The notes under the pieces were generated by a model. That model made no database searches. It had not been told where the DNA came from and saw only the letters and a list, made by a program, of their open reading frames with translations. A stretch of DNA of 64,000 nucleotides from Clostridium thermobutyricum (GTDB lineage: Bacteria > Bacillota > Clostridia > Ch29): the NCBI GenBank assembly GCA_016841565.1, contig JAENYX010000001.1, forward strand, positions 27,210 to 91,209. Reading direction: 5' to 3'. Below are positions 63,819 through 64,000 of the stretch, in pieces. The position numbers and the translations under genes were made by a program. How positions within the stretch are numbered: position 1 is the first letter of the stretch; the number at the start of each line of letters is the position of its first letter.

Positions 63819-64000
63819 ATGATGCGTTCACTATTTTCCGGGGTCTCGGGGCTAAGAGCCCACCAGGCCAGGATGGACGTAATAGGTAATAACATTTCGA
63901 ATGTTAACACTGTAGGTTATAAATCTTCAAGGGCAACATTCCAGGAGATATACAGCGAAACAATAAAGGGGGCAGGAGCACCCGAAGGCGGCAGGGGAGG
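63819..64000 (+). CDS. flgE: Flagellar hook protein FlgE, N-terminal part (3' end outside window)
   Basis: The first 60 residues are visible: [20 protein letters not shown], then the rod/hook motif [23 protein letters not shown]. The position after flgD and the TIGR02530 gene makes hook protein FlgE the best call, though FlgG-type rod proteins share this N terminus. Ribosome-binding site AAAAGGAGGT. Confidence 0.88.
   Translation, partial: MMRSLFSGVSGLRAHQARMDVIGNNISNVNTVGYKSSRATFQEIYSETIKGAGAPEGGRG

Overview
This window reads as the core chromosome of a Gram-positive, spore-forming, flagellated, acetate-producing member of the Clostridia. Gene order follows the well-known Bacillus subtilis block prkC-rsgA-rpe-thiN-spoVM-rpmB-yloU-yloV-recG-fapR-plsX-fab-rnc-smc-ftsY-ylxM-ffh-rpsP-rimM-trmD-rplS-rbgA-rnhB-dprA-topA-hslVU-codY-fla almost gene for gene. 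Lineage markers are SpoVM, two alpha/beta SASPs, YlbJ, CodY, FapR, the FabK-type enoyl reductase, strong GGAGG ribosome-binding sites and frequent TTG starts (about ten genes). The species cannot be named from the sequence.

Layout. 1-3181: C-terminal part of a PASTA Ser/Thr kinase, then rsgA, rpe, thiN. 3323-3795: three tiny genes, two paralogous membrane proteins of about 50 residues and a 26-residue SpoVM. 3859-8455: divergent rpmB, an Asp23 protein, the fatty-acid kinase FakA, recG. 8466-10900: two SASP genes with a shared upstream block, rsmD, coaD and a coiled-coil protein. 10907-16486: ylbJ, a patatin-like lipase, tmcAL, ackA, DUF177 and rpmF.

16618-24377 is an accessory island set between rpmF and fapR. 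On the minus strand a radical SAM aminomutase, a TAXI solute-binding lipoprotein, a DUF1850 protein and a fused TRAP permease form one operon. On the plus strand lies a sigma-54 enhancer-binding regulator. The aminomutase carries Lys338 and Asn375 where lysine 2,3-aminomutase has Asp293 and Asp330, which is the glutamate 2,3-aminomutase signature. A sequence with exact -24/-12 spacing lies in the divergent spacer and points at the operon. I regard this sigma-54-controlled aminomutase and transporter unit as the least ordinary system here.

24536-31506 is the FapR-controlled type II fatty-acid operon (fapR-plsX-fabH-fabK-fabD-fabG-acpP-fabF) with a perfect 17-bp FapR operator. 31528-42698 holds rnc, a radical SAM protein, smc, the SRP genes and a ribosome-assembly cluster, ending with lepB. 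42713-54144 holds rbgA, rnhB, a FliK-like and FlhB-C-like pair, yraN, comM, dprA, topA, hslVU and codY. 54145-64000 is the start of the flagellar operon (flgB to flgE, cut by the window end), preceded by a class I cyclic-di-GMP riboswitch, so motility appears to be set by c-di-GMP at the RNA level.
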